Part shown: positions 42,557 to 50,776 of the stretch, in pieces | Layout: the number at the start of each line of letters is the position of its first letter | Numbering within the stretch: position 1 is the first letter of the stretch | Source of the DNA: Halobacillus salinarum | GTDB taxonomy: Bacteria; Bacillota; Bacilli; Bacillales; Halobacillaceae | Length of the DNA: 64,000 nucleotides | Assembly: GCF_022919095.1 (NCBI RefSeq) | Contig: NZ_CP095073.1 | Coordinates: 496,001-560,000, forward strand | Direction: 5' to 3' | The notes under the pieces: model-generated | Seen by the model: the letters and a program-made list of their open reading frames with translations, nothing else | What the model was told of the DNA's origin: nothing | Database searches by the model: none | Made by a program: the position numbers and the translations under genes

Positions 42557-42920
42557 CGTTTTCCCTCCCTTTCCGTTTTGCTGAAAATTGAGCCGTTAAT
42601 GCCGTGCAGGCCATGACCGTAAACGTACTGAGGAGAATCACCGCCGCAAGCCTGACGAAAGAAGAACCGAGCATCTCCTTGTAGCTCACGACCCCCACGA
42701 CAGGCGGGATAAAAAATAACACCAATTCTGCAAGAAGTAAGCCCGCGCCGCGTTCGATCCATTCAAGTTTTACAATGTTAAAGTGCAGGAGTAAAAATAA
42801 AAGCACCATGCCCACAATGCTGCCCGGGAGCGGAAGGTGTAAGGCAGCGGTCAGCCACGTGCCGATCAAGTAAATCACATTCAACACGGCTGCCTGCACG
42901 AGGATGGTTATGTATTTCAT
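42531..42920 (-). CDS. LrgA/CidA family membrane protein (YwbH-like)
   Basis: 129 residues from ATG at 42920, 7-8 bases from AAAGGAGGA; the frame is open to 42968 but lacks an RBS there. Four TM segments, with LPLPGSIVGMVLLFLLLHFN, GAGLLLAELVLFFIPPVVGV typical of CidA/LrgA. Operon partner of the LrgB-like gene. Confidence 0.92.
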   Translation of the reverse strand: MKYITILVQAAVLNVIYLIGTWLTAALHLPLPGSIVGMVLLFLLLHFNIVKLEWIERGAGLLLAELVLFFIPPVVGVVSYKEMLGSSFVRLAAVILLSTFTVMACTALTAQFSAKRKGRENDESMVRSR

Positions 42921-42955
42921 CGTCGTTCCTCCTTTACAACGAAAGCTTACAAGAA

Positions 42956-42983
42956 AGGAGCTGTTCACAGATGGACAGCTCCT
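42956..42983 (-). terminator. Terminator of CMD gene
   Basis: AGGAGCTGTTC / GGACAGCTCCT with a short loop, followed on the minus strand by TTTCTTG. It separates the CMD gene from the lrgAB-like pair. Confidence 0.65.
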
Positions 42984-42990
42984 AGTCCTT

Positions 42991-43410
42991 TTATGCCTGA
43001 GCCATTTCAGCTTTCTCTACGGAAACATTACGGATGGCAAATACCTTTTTCGCAACTTTTAAGGCATTCAACACCCGTGGAAACCCGGTATAAGGGATCA
43101 GCTGGGTAATCGATTCAACGATTTCCTCTGGAGACAGGCCGGCCGTAAGTCCTGTATTGATGTGGAGCTCAAGCTGCGGCTCGGTGCCCTGCGTGACGAG
43201 GGAGGAAATCGTGATCAGCGCCCGCTGCTGATTGGAAAGGCCATTTCGTGAGTAAATCTCGCCATAAGCAAATTCGATAATATATTTACTAATATCAGGA
43301 GCGATATCACTTAATTCATCCCCGATTTTTAAGTGCGTTGAAACGTCTTCACTGTCACTCGTCGTATATTCCATCAATTTATTCATGCCTTGTTCATAGC
43401 GGTTTGTCAT
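42991..43410 (-). CDS. Carboxymuconolactone decarboxylase family protein
   Basis: 139 residues from ATG at 43410 after AGGAGGA. CMD fold: IIEFAYGEIYSRNGLSNQQR, ALITISSLVTQGTEPQLELH, INTGLTAGLSPEEIVESITQ. The AhpD-type CxxC is absent, so it is not a peroxidase subunit; it resembles the CMD proteins often found beside LysR and SDR genes. Substrate unknown. Confidence 0.87.
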   Translation of the reverse strand: MTNRYEQGMNKLMEYTTSDSEDVSTHLKIGDELSDIAPDISKYIIEFAYGEIYSRNGLSNQQRALITISSLVTQGTEPQLELHINTGLTAGLSPEEIVESITQLIPYTGFPRVLNALKVAKKVFAIRNVSVEKAEMAQA

Positions 43411-43491
43411 CGTTATTCCTCCTAAAAAAATCATTCTAAATCACTGTAGAGGAATTTTTACTATTCGTAAAATACATATTTATTATAATAC

Positions 43492-44397
43492 CTATTCGTT
43501 ATTTGAATAATGATCTGAGTCATGGAGCGTTGTGATATGATCGATAAATTCACGAGCAGCGTGTGAGACGTATTTGCCCTTTTTTAATAGAATGCCGAGT
43601 TTCCAAGGGATCGGCGGCCGGACGATAGGGACAGCCTTCACTTCGTTAGGATTGACTTTTTTCGCGATCGACTGGGGAAATATCGAGACTCCCAGGTTCT
43701 CCGCGATCATGCCGCTGATAAAATCCCACTGGGAACTTTCATACGCTACGTTCGGCCGGAAACCAGCGCGGAGACACTCCTGAATAATGCGGTCGTGTAG
43801 GGCGAAATCCTCACGGAATAGGATAAACGGCTCGTCGAAAAGCTCCTTCATCTCGATTTTCTTTTTAAAAGCGAGTGGGTGAGATGCATTCATAAACAGC
43901 ATCAATTCCTCATGGACAAACGGCACGATGTCAAACTCCTCTTCGTCCGCAGGCAAAACGATTATGCCGAAATCAAGCAGCCCATCCTTGACGTCCTTCT
44001 GGATTTTATTCGCGCCATCCTCGACAAGCTCGATATGGACATCTGGGAATTGAGTATTAAACTGCTTAATAATCCTCGGAAAAAATAAAAAACCGATCAG
44101 CGGCGGAATGCCGATTTTGATTTTGCCTTTTTTCAAGTGCATCAGATCATACAGGTGGGTAGAGAACGTATCGAGCGATTTCACGATCATCCGGGCCTGC
44201 TCGTAGGCAATGTCTCCGGCTTCTGTTAATTCAATCTGCCGGGCCGAGCGGTCAATCAGTGCCATGTCGAGTTCATCCTCCAGGCTTCTGACCGTCTTGC
44301 TGAGCGACGGCTGGGAGATATGAAGTTCGTCTGCTGCTTTTGTAAAACTCTTATGTTTTGCGACTGCGATAAAGTAAGTGAGCTGTCGAATATCCAT
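43492..44397 (-). CDS. LysR family transcriptional regulator (YwbI/CidR-like)
   Basis: 301 residues. HTH at the N terminus (MDIRQLTYFIAVAKHKSFTK, AADELHISQPSLSKTVRSLE) and LysR substrate domain (KIGIPPLIGFLFFPRIIKQF). ATG at 44397 is 9 bases from GGAGGG. It is divergent from the SDR gene, with a 24-bp palindrome in between, and upstream of CMD and lrgAB-like genes, so it may control both sides. The B. subtilis neighbour of ywbGH is the LysR gene ywbI. Confidence 0.92.
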   Translation of the reverse strand: MDIRQLTYFIAVAKHKSFTKAADELHISQPSLSKTVRSLEDELDMALIDRSARQIELTEAGDIAYEQARMIVKSLDTFSTHLYDLMHLKKGKIKIGIPPLIGFLFFPRIIKQFNTQFPDVHIELVEDGANKIQKDVKDGLLDFGIIVLPADEEEFDIVPFVHEELMLFMNASHPLAFKKKIEMKELFDEPFILFREDFALHDRIIQECLRAGFRPNVAYESSQWDFISGMIAENLGVSIFPQSIAKKVNPNEVKAVPIVRPPIPWKLGILLKKGKYVSHAAREFIDHITTLHDSDHYSNNE

Positions 44398-44416
44398 CAA
44401 GCATGTCCCTCCGATC

Positions 44417-44440
44417 TATAACTTATTCGCATAAGTTATA
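44417..44440. promoter_or_regulatory. Palindrome between divergent LysR and SDR genes
   Basis: TATAACTTAT (44417-44426), TCGC, ATAAGTTATA (44431-44440): perfect 10-base arms. It contains the LysR T-N11-A pattern. Likely LysR operator, inference. Confidence 0.75.
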
Positions 44441-44509
44441 TAGTTATCATTCATTTTACTTACATTTCGCGCAAGAGTAAAATGGAGATGAAGTTAGGAG
44501 TGAAATGAA

Positions 44510-45286
44510 ATGGTTGAAGATAAAGTGGTGGTGATTACCGGTTCTGCCAGCGGAATCGGCTATGAAATCGGCCGGACGTTTGCTGAAAATGGCAGCAAAG
44601 TCGTATTAACCGATATACAAACGGACAAAGTGGAACAGGCCGCAGAAGAACTGCGAAGTAAGGGGTTGGAAGCGACCGGGTTGAAGGCAGATGTCACGAG
44701 TGAAGAAGACATCAAGCACATGATCGAAACGACAAACGAAAAGTACGGAAGAATCGATGTGCTCTTAAATAACGCCGGGCTTCAGCATGTGTCTCCGATC
44801 GAGGAGTTTCCAACAGAAAAATTTGAGTTAATGATCAAAATCATGCTGACCGCGCCATTTATTGCGAAAAAATACGCGCTGCCTCTGATGAAAGAGCAGG
44901 GCTTCGGCCGGATTATCAATATGGCTTCCATCAATGGATTGGTCGGCTTTGCAGGAAAAGCGGCTTATAACAGCGCGAAGCACGGCGTGATTGGACTGAC
45001 CAAGGTTGCCGCTTTAGAAGCCGCCGCCTATGGCGTGACGGTGAATGCCCTCTGTCCGGGATACGTGGACACGCCGCTCGTACGTGGTCAATTGCAGGAA
45101 ATTGCCGATACACGCAATGTGCCGGTGGAAAAGGTATTAGAAGAGGTCATCTATCCGCTCGTGCCGCAGAAGCGGCTGCTAGGCGTCAATGAAATCGCAG
45201 ATTATGCGATGTTCTTAGCGAGTGATCAATCAAAAAGTGTAACCGGTCAGGCGATCGTTATTGATGGAGGCTATACAGCTCAATAA
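44510..45286 (+). CDS. 3-hydroxybutyrate dehydrogenase-like SDR
   Basis: 258 residues. Cofactor motif TGSASGIGYE (10-19), Asp35 after the second strand (VLTDIQ) for NAD, NNAG, Ser140, Y153-x3-K157. LLNNAGLQHVSPIEEFPTEK and the long segment LVRGQLQEIADTRNVPVEKV are characteristic of bacterial D-3-hydroxybutyrate dehydrogenases. It would convert 3-hydroxybutyrate to acetoacetate. Divergent from the LysR regulator; ends in a terminator at 45326. Confidence 0.9.
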   Translation: MVEDKVVVITGSASGIGYEIGRTFAENGSKVVLTDIQTDKVEQAAEELRSKGLEATGLKADVTSEEDIKHMIETTNEKYGRIDVLLNNAGLQHVSPIEEFPTEKFELMIKIMLTAPFIAKKYALPLMKEQGFGRIINMASINGLVGFAGKAAYNSAKHGVIGLTKVAALEAAAYGVTVNALCPGYVDTPLVRGQLQEIADTRNVPVEKVLEEVIYPLVPQKRLLGVNEIADYAMFLASDQSKSVTGQAIVIDGGYTAQ

Positions 45287-45325
45287 CGATCACAACCGGC
45301 GTATGTATCTTCTGAATGGGGAGCT

Positions 45326-45367
45326 CAGCTTATAGAAAAACCTTGGCTTTTCTGTAAGCTGTTTTTT
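45326..45367 (+). terminator. Terminator of SDR gene
   Basis: CAGCTTATAGAAAA / TTTTCTGTAAGCTG, 8-base loop, then TTTTTT. The stem sequence resembles that at 41090, as if derived from a shared dispersed hairpin. Confidence 0.88.
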
Positions 45368-45385
45368 CCCTGTGGTGGCAATCAC

Positions 45386-45525
45386 GTCGCTTTCCGCTGC
45401 CTTGCACGTTCGGTGCCCTTCGATGATGACACAGTCGTGTCTTCTTCGACTCTCCTTAATAAAGCGGACTTCCTCGCAAAATCGAGCTGTAGGCTCTCGG
45501 CTTGCCGTCGCCTGCGGAAAGCGAG
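45386..45525. repeat. Dispersed repeat element with inverted ends (MITE/REP-like)
   Basis: About 140 bases with ends TCGCTTTCCGC (45387-45397) and GCGGAAAGCGA (45514-45524), exact inverted repeats of 11 bases. The inside is GC-richer than its flanks and non-coding. Elements with tcgctttccgc ends recur in intergenic regions of Bacillaceae genomes. A decayed copy may lie at 36040-36125. Confidence 0.65.
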
Positions 45526-45712
45526 CATTTCCCCTGCCCCTTCTCCTTAAAAAACAAGCAGGTACTTTTTCGACAGCCTGTGAATCTCCTGAATGGGGAT
45601 TCTTTTTTGCTGTTTCCTCCTTCCTCTCTTATATAGGTAGAATATGGCAAAAAACCATCTTCCCTTGAATTTCTTTATCAAAGGATATAGAAATAGACTA
45701 AGGGGGAAAAAG

Positions 45713-46819
45713 ATGACAGCACAAACCACACTATTTGAAGCCTATAAACAAACGAAGTATAAACACACCGGCCACGGGCCGAGGAATGTCAACGTTTTAA
45801 AAACCGTTATGGATGAAATAGACGGAGAAAGACTCAGCGATATGTATGGCAATGGCCGGACTATTAATCCTTTTGAAGAAAAAATGGCCGAATTTCTCGG
45901 GAAAGAAGCGGCTGTCTTTTTTCCGAGCGGCACAATGGCGCAGCAAATCGCGCTCAGAATCTGGGCCGATGAAAAGGGCACTAAGAAGATCGGCTATCAC
46001 CCGCTCAGCCACCTGGAGATTCATGAAGAGAACGGTATCCGGGAATTGCACGGCCTTGAGCCGGTTCTTTTGACCGACCGCAATCATGTAGTTGAGCTTG
46101 AGGATATTACCAAGCTGGAAGAGAACCCGGCTTGTATTTTACTTGAGCTTCCGCAGCGGGAAATCGGCGGGCAGCTGCCTTCCTATCAAACGCTTGAACA
46201 AATTTCCGCGTATTGCCGTGAACAGGGGATTAAGCTGCACCTGGACGGAGCGAGGCTGCTTGAAATTCTGCCATTCTATCAAAAAACGGCCGCAGAGGTT
46301 TCTGCTTTGTTTGATAGTGTCTATCTATCCTTCTATAAAGGGATCGGCGGCATTGCCGGGGCGATTCTCGCAGGAGACAAAGATTTGATCAGCCAGTCCA
46401 AAGTGTGGAAGCGCAGGCACGGGGGCGACTTGATCAGCCTTTATCCTTATACCCTCAGTGCGGATTACTATTTCGAACAAAGAAAAGATCAGATGGCACT
46501 CTATTATGAACAAGCAAAAACGTTAGCTTCTTTTTATAATGAGTGCCCGGATATTCTTACCGTGCCTCGTGAACCCGTTTCCAACATGTTTCACGTGCAT
46601 GTCAACGCCAAACGGGATGTCCTTGAGCCGATTCTAATCGATATTTATGAAGAAACAGACTTAGGCTTAACCGGATTTCTTGGCGACACTGCTGATGGCA
46701 CGCTCTATTTCGAAGTGAATGTTGGAGACGCATACGCCAATGTGCCTCAAATCACTGTAGAAAAGGCGTTTCAGCTGCTTCGTGAGAAATTGCAGAAGAT
46801 GTATGTAAAAGGTGTCTGA
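45713..46819 (+). CDS. Threonine aldolase-family PLP enzyme (beta-eliminating lyase fold)
   Basis: 368 residues from ATG at 45713 (AAGGGGG); the frame extends upstream without RBS. Fold-type I PLP features: SDMYGNGRTINPFEEKMAEF, AVFFPSGTMAQQIALRIWAD, LHLDGARLLE with PLP-binding Asp, and SFYKGIGGIAGAIL with the Schiff-base Lys. The usual threonine aldolase has SxSKGLG here; SFYKGIG marks a divergent subfamily often annotated low-specificity L-threonine aldolase. Substrate uncertain. Confidence 0.85.
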   Translation: MTAQTTLFEAYKQTKYKHTGHGPRNVNVLKTVMDEIDGERLSDMYGNGRTINPFEEKMAEFLGKEAAVFFPSGTMAQQIALRIWADEKGTKKIGYHPLSHLEIHEENGIRELHGLEPVLLTDRNHVVELEDITKLEENPACILLELPQREIGGQLPSYQTLEQISAYCREQGIKLHLDGARLLEILPFYQKTAAEVSALFDSVYLSFYKGIGGIAGAILAGDKDLISQSKVWKRRHGGDLISLYPYTLSADYYFEQRKDQMALYYEQAKTLASFYNECPDILTVPREPVSNMFHVHVNAKRDVLEPILIDIYEETDLGLTGFLGDTADGTLYFEVNVGDAYANVPQITVEKAFQLLREKLQKMYVKGV

Positions 46820-46843
46820 ATAAATTCAGGCATCTTTATTTTT
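46811..46843 (+). terminator. Terminator overlapping aldolase gene end
   Basis: GGTGTCTGAA / TTCAGGCATC with mismatch/wobble, then TTTATTTTT; the stop codon is within the left arm. Confidence 0.65.
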
Positions 46844-47024
46844 GTTTAAGCGCATGTGAGCAGGGAAAGAAACCTATAATGCAATTTTTGTAAAAACGGC
46901 TAGGGAGGTGGTCCCCGCTTGTTCGCAGCAGCCTGAATGGCTGAATGGTATTGAAAACGCTTCAACGAACCGTGCTTGGAATCGTCCGGTCTTGTTTTTG
47001 GAAAAATTCGAAGGAGGATGAATC

Positions 47025-48239
47025 ATGAGTGGAAACAGGGCAGTAGCCTACTCTGGAAATGGAAGCGTAACGGTCAAGGACATAGATTTTCCTGAGCTTG
47101 TCTTAAGGGACGGGCCAGGGGTCAATCCGAAGAATGTCGGTCGAAAATGCGAACACGGGGTCATTTTGAAAGTCGTATCTACGAATATTTGCGGCAGTGA
47201 CCAGCACATGGTCCGGGGCCGGACGACAGCACCGGAAGGACTGGTGCTCGGCCACGAAATCACCGGGGAAGTGATTGAAACCGGCCGTGATGTCGAGTTT
47301 GTCCGTAAGGGTGATCTCGTCTCTGTGCCGTTTAACATTGCCTGCGGACGCTGCCGCAATTGTATTGAAGGTAAGACGCATATTTGTTTGAATGTAAATC
47401 CTGACCGTCCGGGATCTGCGTACGGTTATGTTGATATGGGCGGCTGGGTCGGCGGCCAGGCCGAATACGTTATGGTTCCTTATGCCGACTTTCAAGTACT
47501 TACATTTCCCGATAAAGATCAGGCGATGGAAAAGATTCTGGATTTAACGATGCTGTCTGACATTTTTCCAACTGGTTTTCACGGAGCTTATACAGCAGGT
47601 GTGAAAATGGGCTCCACCGTGTACATCGCGGGCGCCGGGCCGGTAGGGCTCGCTGCCGCGCATTCCGCCCAGCTGCTGGGTGCCTCCGTTGTTATCGTCG
47701 GAGATCTGATAGAAGAGCGCCTGCAGCAGGCACGAAGCTTCGGCTGTGAAACGATTAATATTAGTGAGCATGATGATATTAGTGAGCAGATCGACCAGAT
47801 TCTCGGCGTGCCGGAAGTCGATGCCGCGATCGACTGTGTCGGATTTGAAGCGCACGGCCACCAGCATGAGGAAGCTCCAGCCAAAGTGCTCAATTCGGTC
47901 ATGGAAACGACGAAAGCAGGCGGCGGCTTAGGCATTCCGGGTCTCTACGTCACAGAGGATCCTGGCGCGTCTGATGAAGACGCCCGCCGCGGATCTTTAA
48001 AGCTTGATTTCGGCTTAGGCTGGGCGAAAGCTCAGACGTTCGTCACCGGCCAGACACCCGTCATGCAGTACCACCACGGATTGATGAAGGCGATTCTTCA
48101 TGATAAAGCGGATATTGCCAATGCAGTGAACGCAACGGTGATTTCGCTCGAAGAAGCCCCTTACGGCTATGAAGAATTTGACAGCGGTGTCGCGAAAAAA
48201 TTCGTTCTCGACCCTCATGGGCTGGTGAGATCAAGATAA
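47025..48239 (+). CDS. fdhA: Glutathione-independent formaldehyde dehydrogenase
   Basis: 404 residues, zinc-dependent medium-chain dehydrogenase. Catalytic zinc ligands in STNICGSDQH and GHEITGEV; structural zinc lobe CGRCRNCIEGKTHIC; NAD site YIAGAGPVGLAAAHSAQ followed by IVGDLIEERL (Asp, hence NAD). The N terminus VKDIDFPELVLRDGPGVNPK and the long insertion before the C terminus match Pseudomonas putida-type FdhA, which oxidises formaldehyde to formate without glutathione. AGGAGG before ATG. About 180 bases of leader separate it from the upstream terminator. Confidence 0.92.
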   Translation: MSGNRAVAYSGNGSVTVKDIDFPELVLRDGPGVNPKNVGRKCEHGVILKVVSTNICGSDQHMVRGRTTAPEGLVLGHEITGEVIETGRDVEFVRKGDLVSVPFNIACGRCRNCIEGKTHICLNVNPDRPGSAYGYVDMGGWVGGQAEYVMVPYADFQVLTFPDKDQAMEKILDLTMLSDIFPTGFHGAYTAGVKMGSTVYIAGAGPVGLAAAHSAQLLGASVVIVGDLIEERLQQARSFGCETINISEHDDISEQIDQILGVPEVDAAIDCVGFEAHGHQHEEAPAKVLNSVMETTKAGGGLGIPGLYVTEDPGASDEDARRGSLKLDFGLGWAKAQTFVTGQTPVMQYHHGLMKAILHDKADIANAVNATVISLEEAPYGYEEFDSGVAKKFVLDPHGLVRSR

Positions 48240-48252
48240 CCTTTTATGAACA

Positions 48253-48298
48253 GGGATGCCTGCTTCCACTGCGGATGGGAGCAGGCATTCCTTTTTTA
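48253..48298 (+). terminator. Terminator of fdhA
   Basis: GGGATGCCTGCTTCCA / TGGGAGCAGGCATTCC (two wobble pairs), then TTTTTT. Confidence 0.88.
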
Positions 48299-48465
48299 TA
48301 GGGAAGAAAGATTTTATAATAGTAGAAAAGAGTGGAAGAATGGGGGGGATTCAAAGAAATACCCTGTTTAAGATAGTAGCATCTGTTCATGAACAGCTTT
48401 GCTTGTCGTGAACGTGAGCAGGATCTTTATTCATCATTCGCATAATAAAAGGAGGATTTACTTGT

Positions 48466-48771
48466 ATGAAAGAGTTTGTCTATACCATTCAATCGGAACG
48501 GCCGAACTTTATTGACTCGATGACCGAAGAAGAATCGGATGTCATGAGCGACCACTTTGACTACTTAAAAGCTTTGCTTGAAGAAAAGAAACTCGTTATG
48601 GCAGGTCCTTGTCTGGATGGAGCCTTTGGCATCGTGATTATTCAAAGCGAGACAGAAGAAGCGGCCCGCGAGCTGATGGAGAATGACCCGTCTGTAAAAG
48701 CAGGAGTCATGAAAGCGGAGCTCCATCCTTACCGCGTTTCACTTCTGCAGCAGGGCTACGGCGGAAAATAG
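48466..48771 (+). CDS. YciI-like protein
   Basis: 101 residues, AGGAGG before ATG. YciI/EthD-like dimeric alpha-beta barrel: MKEFVYTIQSERPNFIDSMT, SDHFDYLKALLEEKKLVMAG, FGIVIIQSETEEAARELMEN, DPSVKAGVMKAELHPYRV. His and Asp of the putative active site (DHFDYL, DP) are kept. Function unknown in most members. Confidence 0.9.
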   Translation: MKEFVYTIQSERPNFIDSMTEEESDVMSDHFDYLKALLEEKKLVMAGPCLDGAFGIVIIQSETEEAARELMENDPSVKAGVMKAELHPYRVSLLQQGYGGK

Positions 48772-48849
48772 CCTTCCTGTTTGTCCTTTTTCGAATTGTG
48801 GAATGAAACACACATCGGAAGCTGGAAAAAATAAGAGAGGATGATCCAC

Positions 48850-49356
48850 GTGTCTGAACGAATGGAAGTCATTAAAGCAGATATTACAAAGCTCGATGTA
48901 GATGCGATTGTAAACGCTGCGAACAAACAATTAAAAGGCGGGGGAGGAGTCGATGGGGCCATCCACCGTGCCGGAGGGGCTGCGATTATGGAGGAATGCC
49001 GGGACATCGGCGGCTGTGAAACCGGGGAAGCCGTGATCACGACAGCCGGAGAGCTGCCGTCTAAAAAGGTGATTCATACAGTCGGACCGGTTTGGAACGG
49101 AGGCGGCAAAAAGGAAGAGCAGCTGCTTGCCTCTTGTTATTCCAACTCCTTAAAAACAGCGTCTGAAAATGACTTGAAAACCGTCGCTTTTCCAAATATC
49201 AGTACTGGAATCTACGGCTTCCCGAAGGACAAGGCTGCAGATATCGCGATTGACACGGTCGGCCGTTACTTGGAAGCGCATCAAGACATTGAAAAAGTGG
49301 CGTTCGTCTGCTTTGATGACGAGAATAAACAGCTGTACGAAGACCGGTTAACCTGA
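48850..49356 (+). CDS. Macro domain protein (ADP-ribose deacylase type)
   Basis: 168 residues. I take GTG at 48850 ([12 protein letters not shown]), with GAGAGG upstream; ATG at 48841 would overlap the RBS. Macro-domain motifs: [43 protein letters not shown], and [20 protein letters not shown]. MacroD/YmdB type enzymes remove acetyl from O-acetyl-ADP-ribose or mono-ADP-ribose from proteins. Single-domain and cytoplasmic. It converges with the NTF2-like gene, 3 bases apart. Confidence 0.92.
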   Translation: MSERMEVIKADITKLDVDAIVNAANKQLKGGGGVDGAIHRAGGAAIMEECRDIGGCETGEAVITTAGELPSKKVIHTVGPVWNGGGKKEEQLLASCYSNSLKTASENDLKTVAFPNISTGIYGFPKDKAADIAIDTVGRYLEAHQDIEKVAFVCFDDENKQLYEDRLT

Positions 49357-49359
49357 TCA

Positions 49360-49728
49360 TCAGTCAGGCAGCCGGCTCAAATGCTCATGGATGATTTTCC
49401 ATTCTCCATTGGTTTGCCTGAAGACGTTTGTTCCCCGTCCCTTTGCGGAAAAGGGATGGCCGTCCACTTCGCCATTGGAATGAAAATGGTAGACACAGAC
49501 CGCGATTTCTTCCGTAATCCCAAGCCACTCGATGTCTTTCATTTGGTAGATTTCATTTTTAATCGTCTGCCACGTTTGTTCAAACGCTGAGCGGATCTCG
49601 GATTTCCCGATGAAGCTGCCATCCGAAAACCAGTAAATCGCATCCTCGTCAATAAATGGTTCGACCTGTGAAAAGTCAGTGGTGTTGGCGGCCTGCTCAA
49701 ATTCTGAAAAGAAATGCTCGACTTTCAT
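49360..49728 (-). CDS. NTF2-like (SnoaL/DUF4440) protein
   Basis: 122 residues. NTF2-like cone fold: FSEFEQAANTTDFSQVEPFI, DEDAIYWFSDGSFIGKSEIR, VYHFHSNGEVDGHPFSAKGR, GTNVFRQTNGEWKIIHEHLS. This is the SnoaL_3 pattern. Start ATG after GGAGGAG. Function unknown; monocistronic and convergent with the macro domain gene. Confidence 0.88.
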   Translation of the reverse strand: MKVEHFFSEFEQAANTTDFSQVEPFIDEDAIYWFSDGSFIGKSEIRSAFEQTWQTIKNEIYQMKDIEWLGITEEIAVCVYHFHSNGEVDGHPFSAKGRGTNVFRQTNGEWKIIHEHLSRLPD

Positions 49729-49882
49729 AAAGCTCCTCCTTAGCCGGATTAGTCTTTCAAACTAGAATTCTTTTTTCCCGGGAGCAAGTCCTGCATGATC
49801 AGGAAACTTCTAACTAAAACAGGAGAATGGGAGCGGTACATCGAATCTATACTTGAATAAAACCTAGGACTGGAGGAAAAAC

Positions 49883-50701
49883 ATGCGCTATAAAACTTTA
49901 AATAATAACGTTGTTATGCCGCAAGTCGGCTTTGGAGTGTTTAAGATTCCTAACGATGAAGCGGAAGCGGCGGTTACCCACGCCTTAGAGGCAGGCTACC
50001 GTTCAATCGACACCGCTTCCTACTATGAAAATGAAGAAGGGGTGGGGCGGGCTCTGCAAAAAAGCTCCATTCCACGCGAGGATTTATTCATTACGACGAA
50101 GCTCTGGAACCATGAGCAGGGATACGAAGAAGCCTTACATGCCTTTGAACGCAGCCGTGAGAGGCTCGGGCTTGAGTATATTGACCTTTATTTAATCCAT
50201 TGGCCGGCGCCGGCGAATAACAAATATGTCGAGACGTATCAGGCGCTGGAAAAATTATATGCCGACGGTAAAGTGAAAGCGATCGGCGTCAGCAACTTTC
50301 AAACTGAACATCTGGACCGGCTTTTGGCCGAGTGCTCCGTCACTCCGGTACTGAACCAGGTGGAGTGTCATCCGTACTTCGCGCAGGAGGAAATCAAGAA
50401 TTATTGCCGCCGTCATGATATTTTTGTGGAAGCCTGGGGGCCGATCATGCAGGGCGGAGAAGTTCTGAAAGATTCAACGATTCTTTCGATTGCTGAAGCG
50501 CACGGGAAAACTCCCGCGCAAGTGATCCTGCGCTGGCATTTGCAGAATGACACGATCATCATCCCGAAATCAGTCACGCCTCATAGAATTAAAGAAAACC
50601 TCGACTTGTTTGATTTTGAATTAAGTGAAGCAGAGATGAATCAGATTGTTCAGCTTGATAAAGGAGCGCGGCAGGGAAGACATCCGTTAGAAGTGAAGTA
50701 G
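49883..50701 (+). CDS. Aldo/keto reductase
   Basis: 272 residues. AKR signature positions: Asp43 and Tyr48 in SIDTASYYENEEGVG, Lys73 in ITTKLWNHEQ, catalytic His in YLIHWPAP, and the NADPH-binding C terminus IIPKSVTPHRIKENLDLFDF. It belongs to the AKR5-like group (YvgN/YtbE relatives) that reduces methylglyoxal and other aldehydes. GGAGG before ATG. Single gene. Confidence 0.93.
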   Translation: MRYKTLNNNVVMPQVGFGVFKIPNDEAEAAVTHALEAGYRSIDTASYYENEEGVGRALQKSSIPREDLFITTKLWNHEQGYEEALHAFERSRERLGLEYIDLYLIHWPAPANNKYVETYQALEKLYADGKVKAIGVSNFQTEHLDRLLAECSVTPVLNQVECHPYFAQEEIKNYCRRHDIFVEAWGPIMQGGEVLKDSTILSIAEAHGKTPAQVILRWHLQNDTIIIPKSVTPHRIKENLDLFDFELSEAEMNQIVQLDKGARQGRHPLEVK

Positions 50702-50776
50702 ACACCTTGAACGAAAGTTCGAGGACAAGACAAAAGCATGAAGCGGGAATTTTACTTGCCTTCCAGCTTCTTAGAT

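Noticed and set aside
45372-45668. 98-codon frame across the dispersed repeat
   Set aside because: Product is Ser/Leu/Arg-rich with no family pattern and the frame exists because of the GC-rich repeat.
46951-46966. Possible CcpA cre site before fdhA (TTGAAAACGCTTCAA)
   Set aside because: Symmetric but one base short and mismatched to the cre consensus at several positions.
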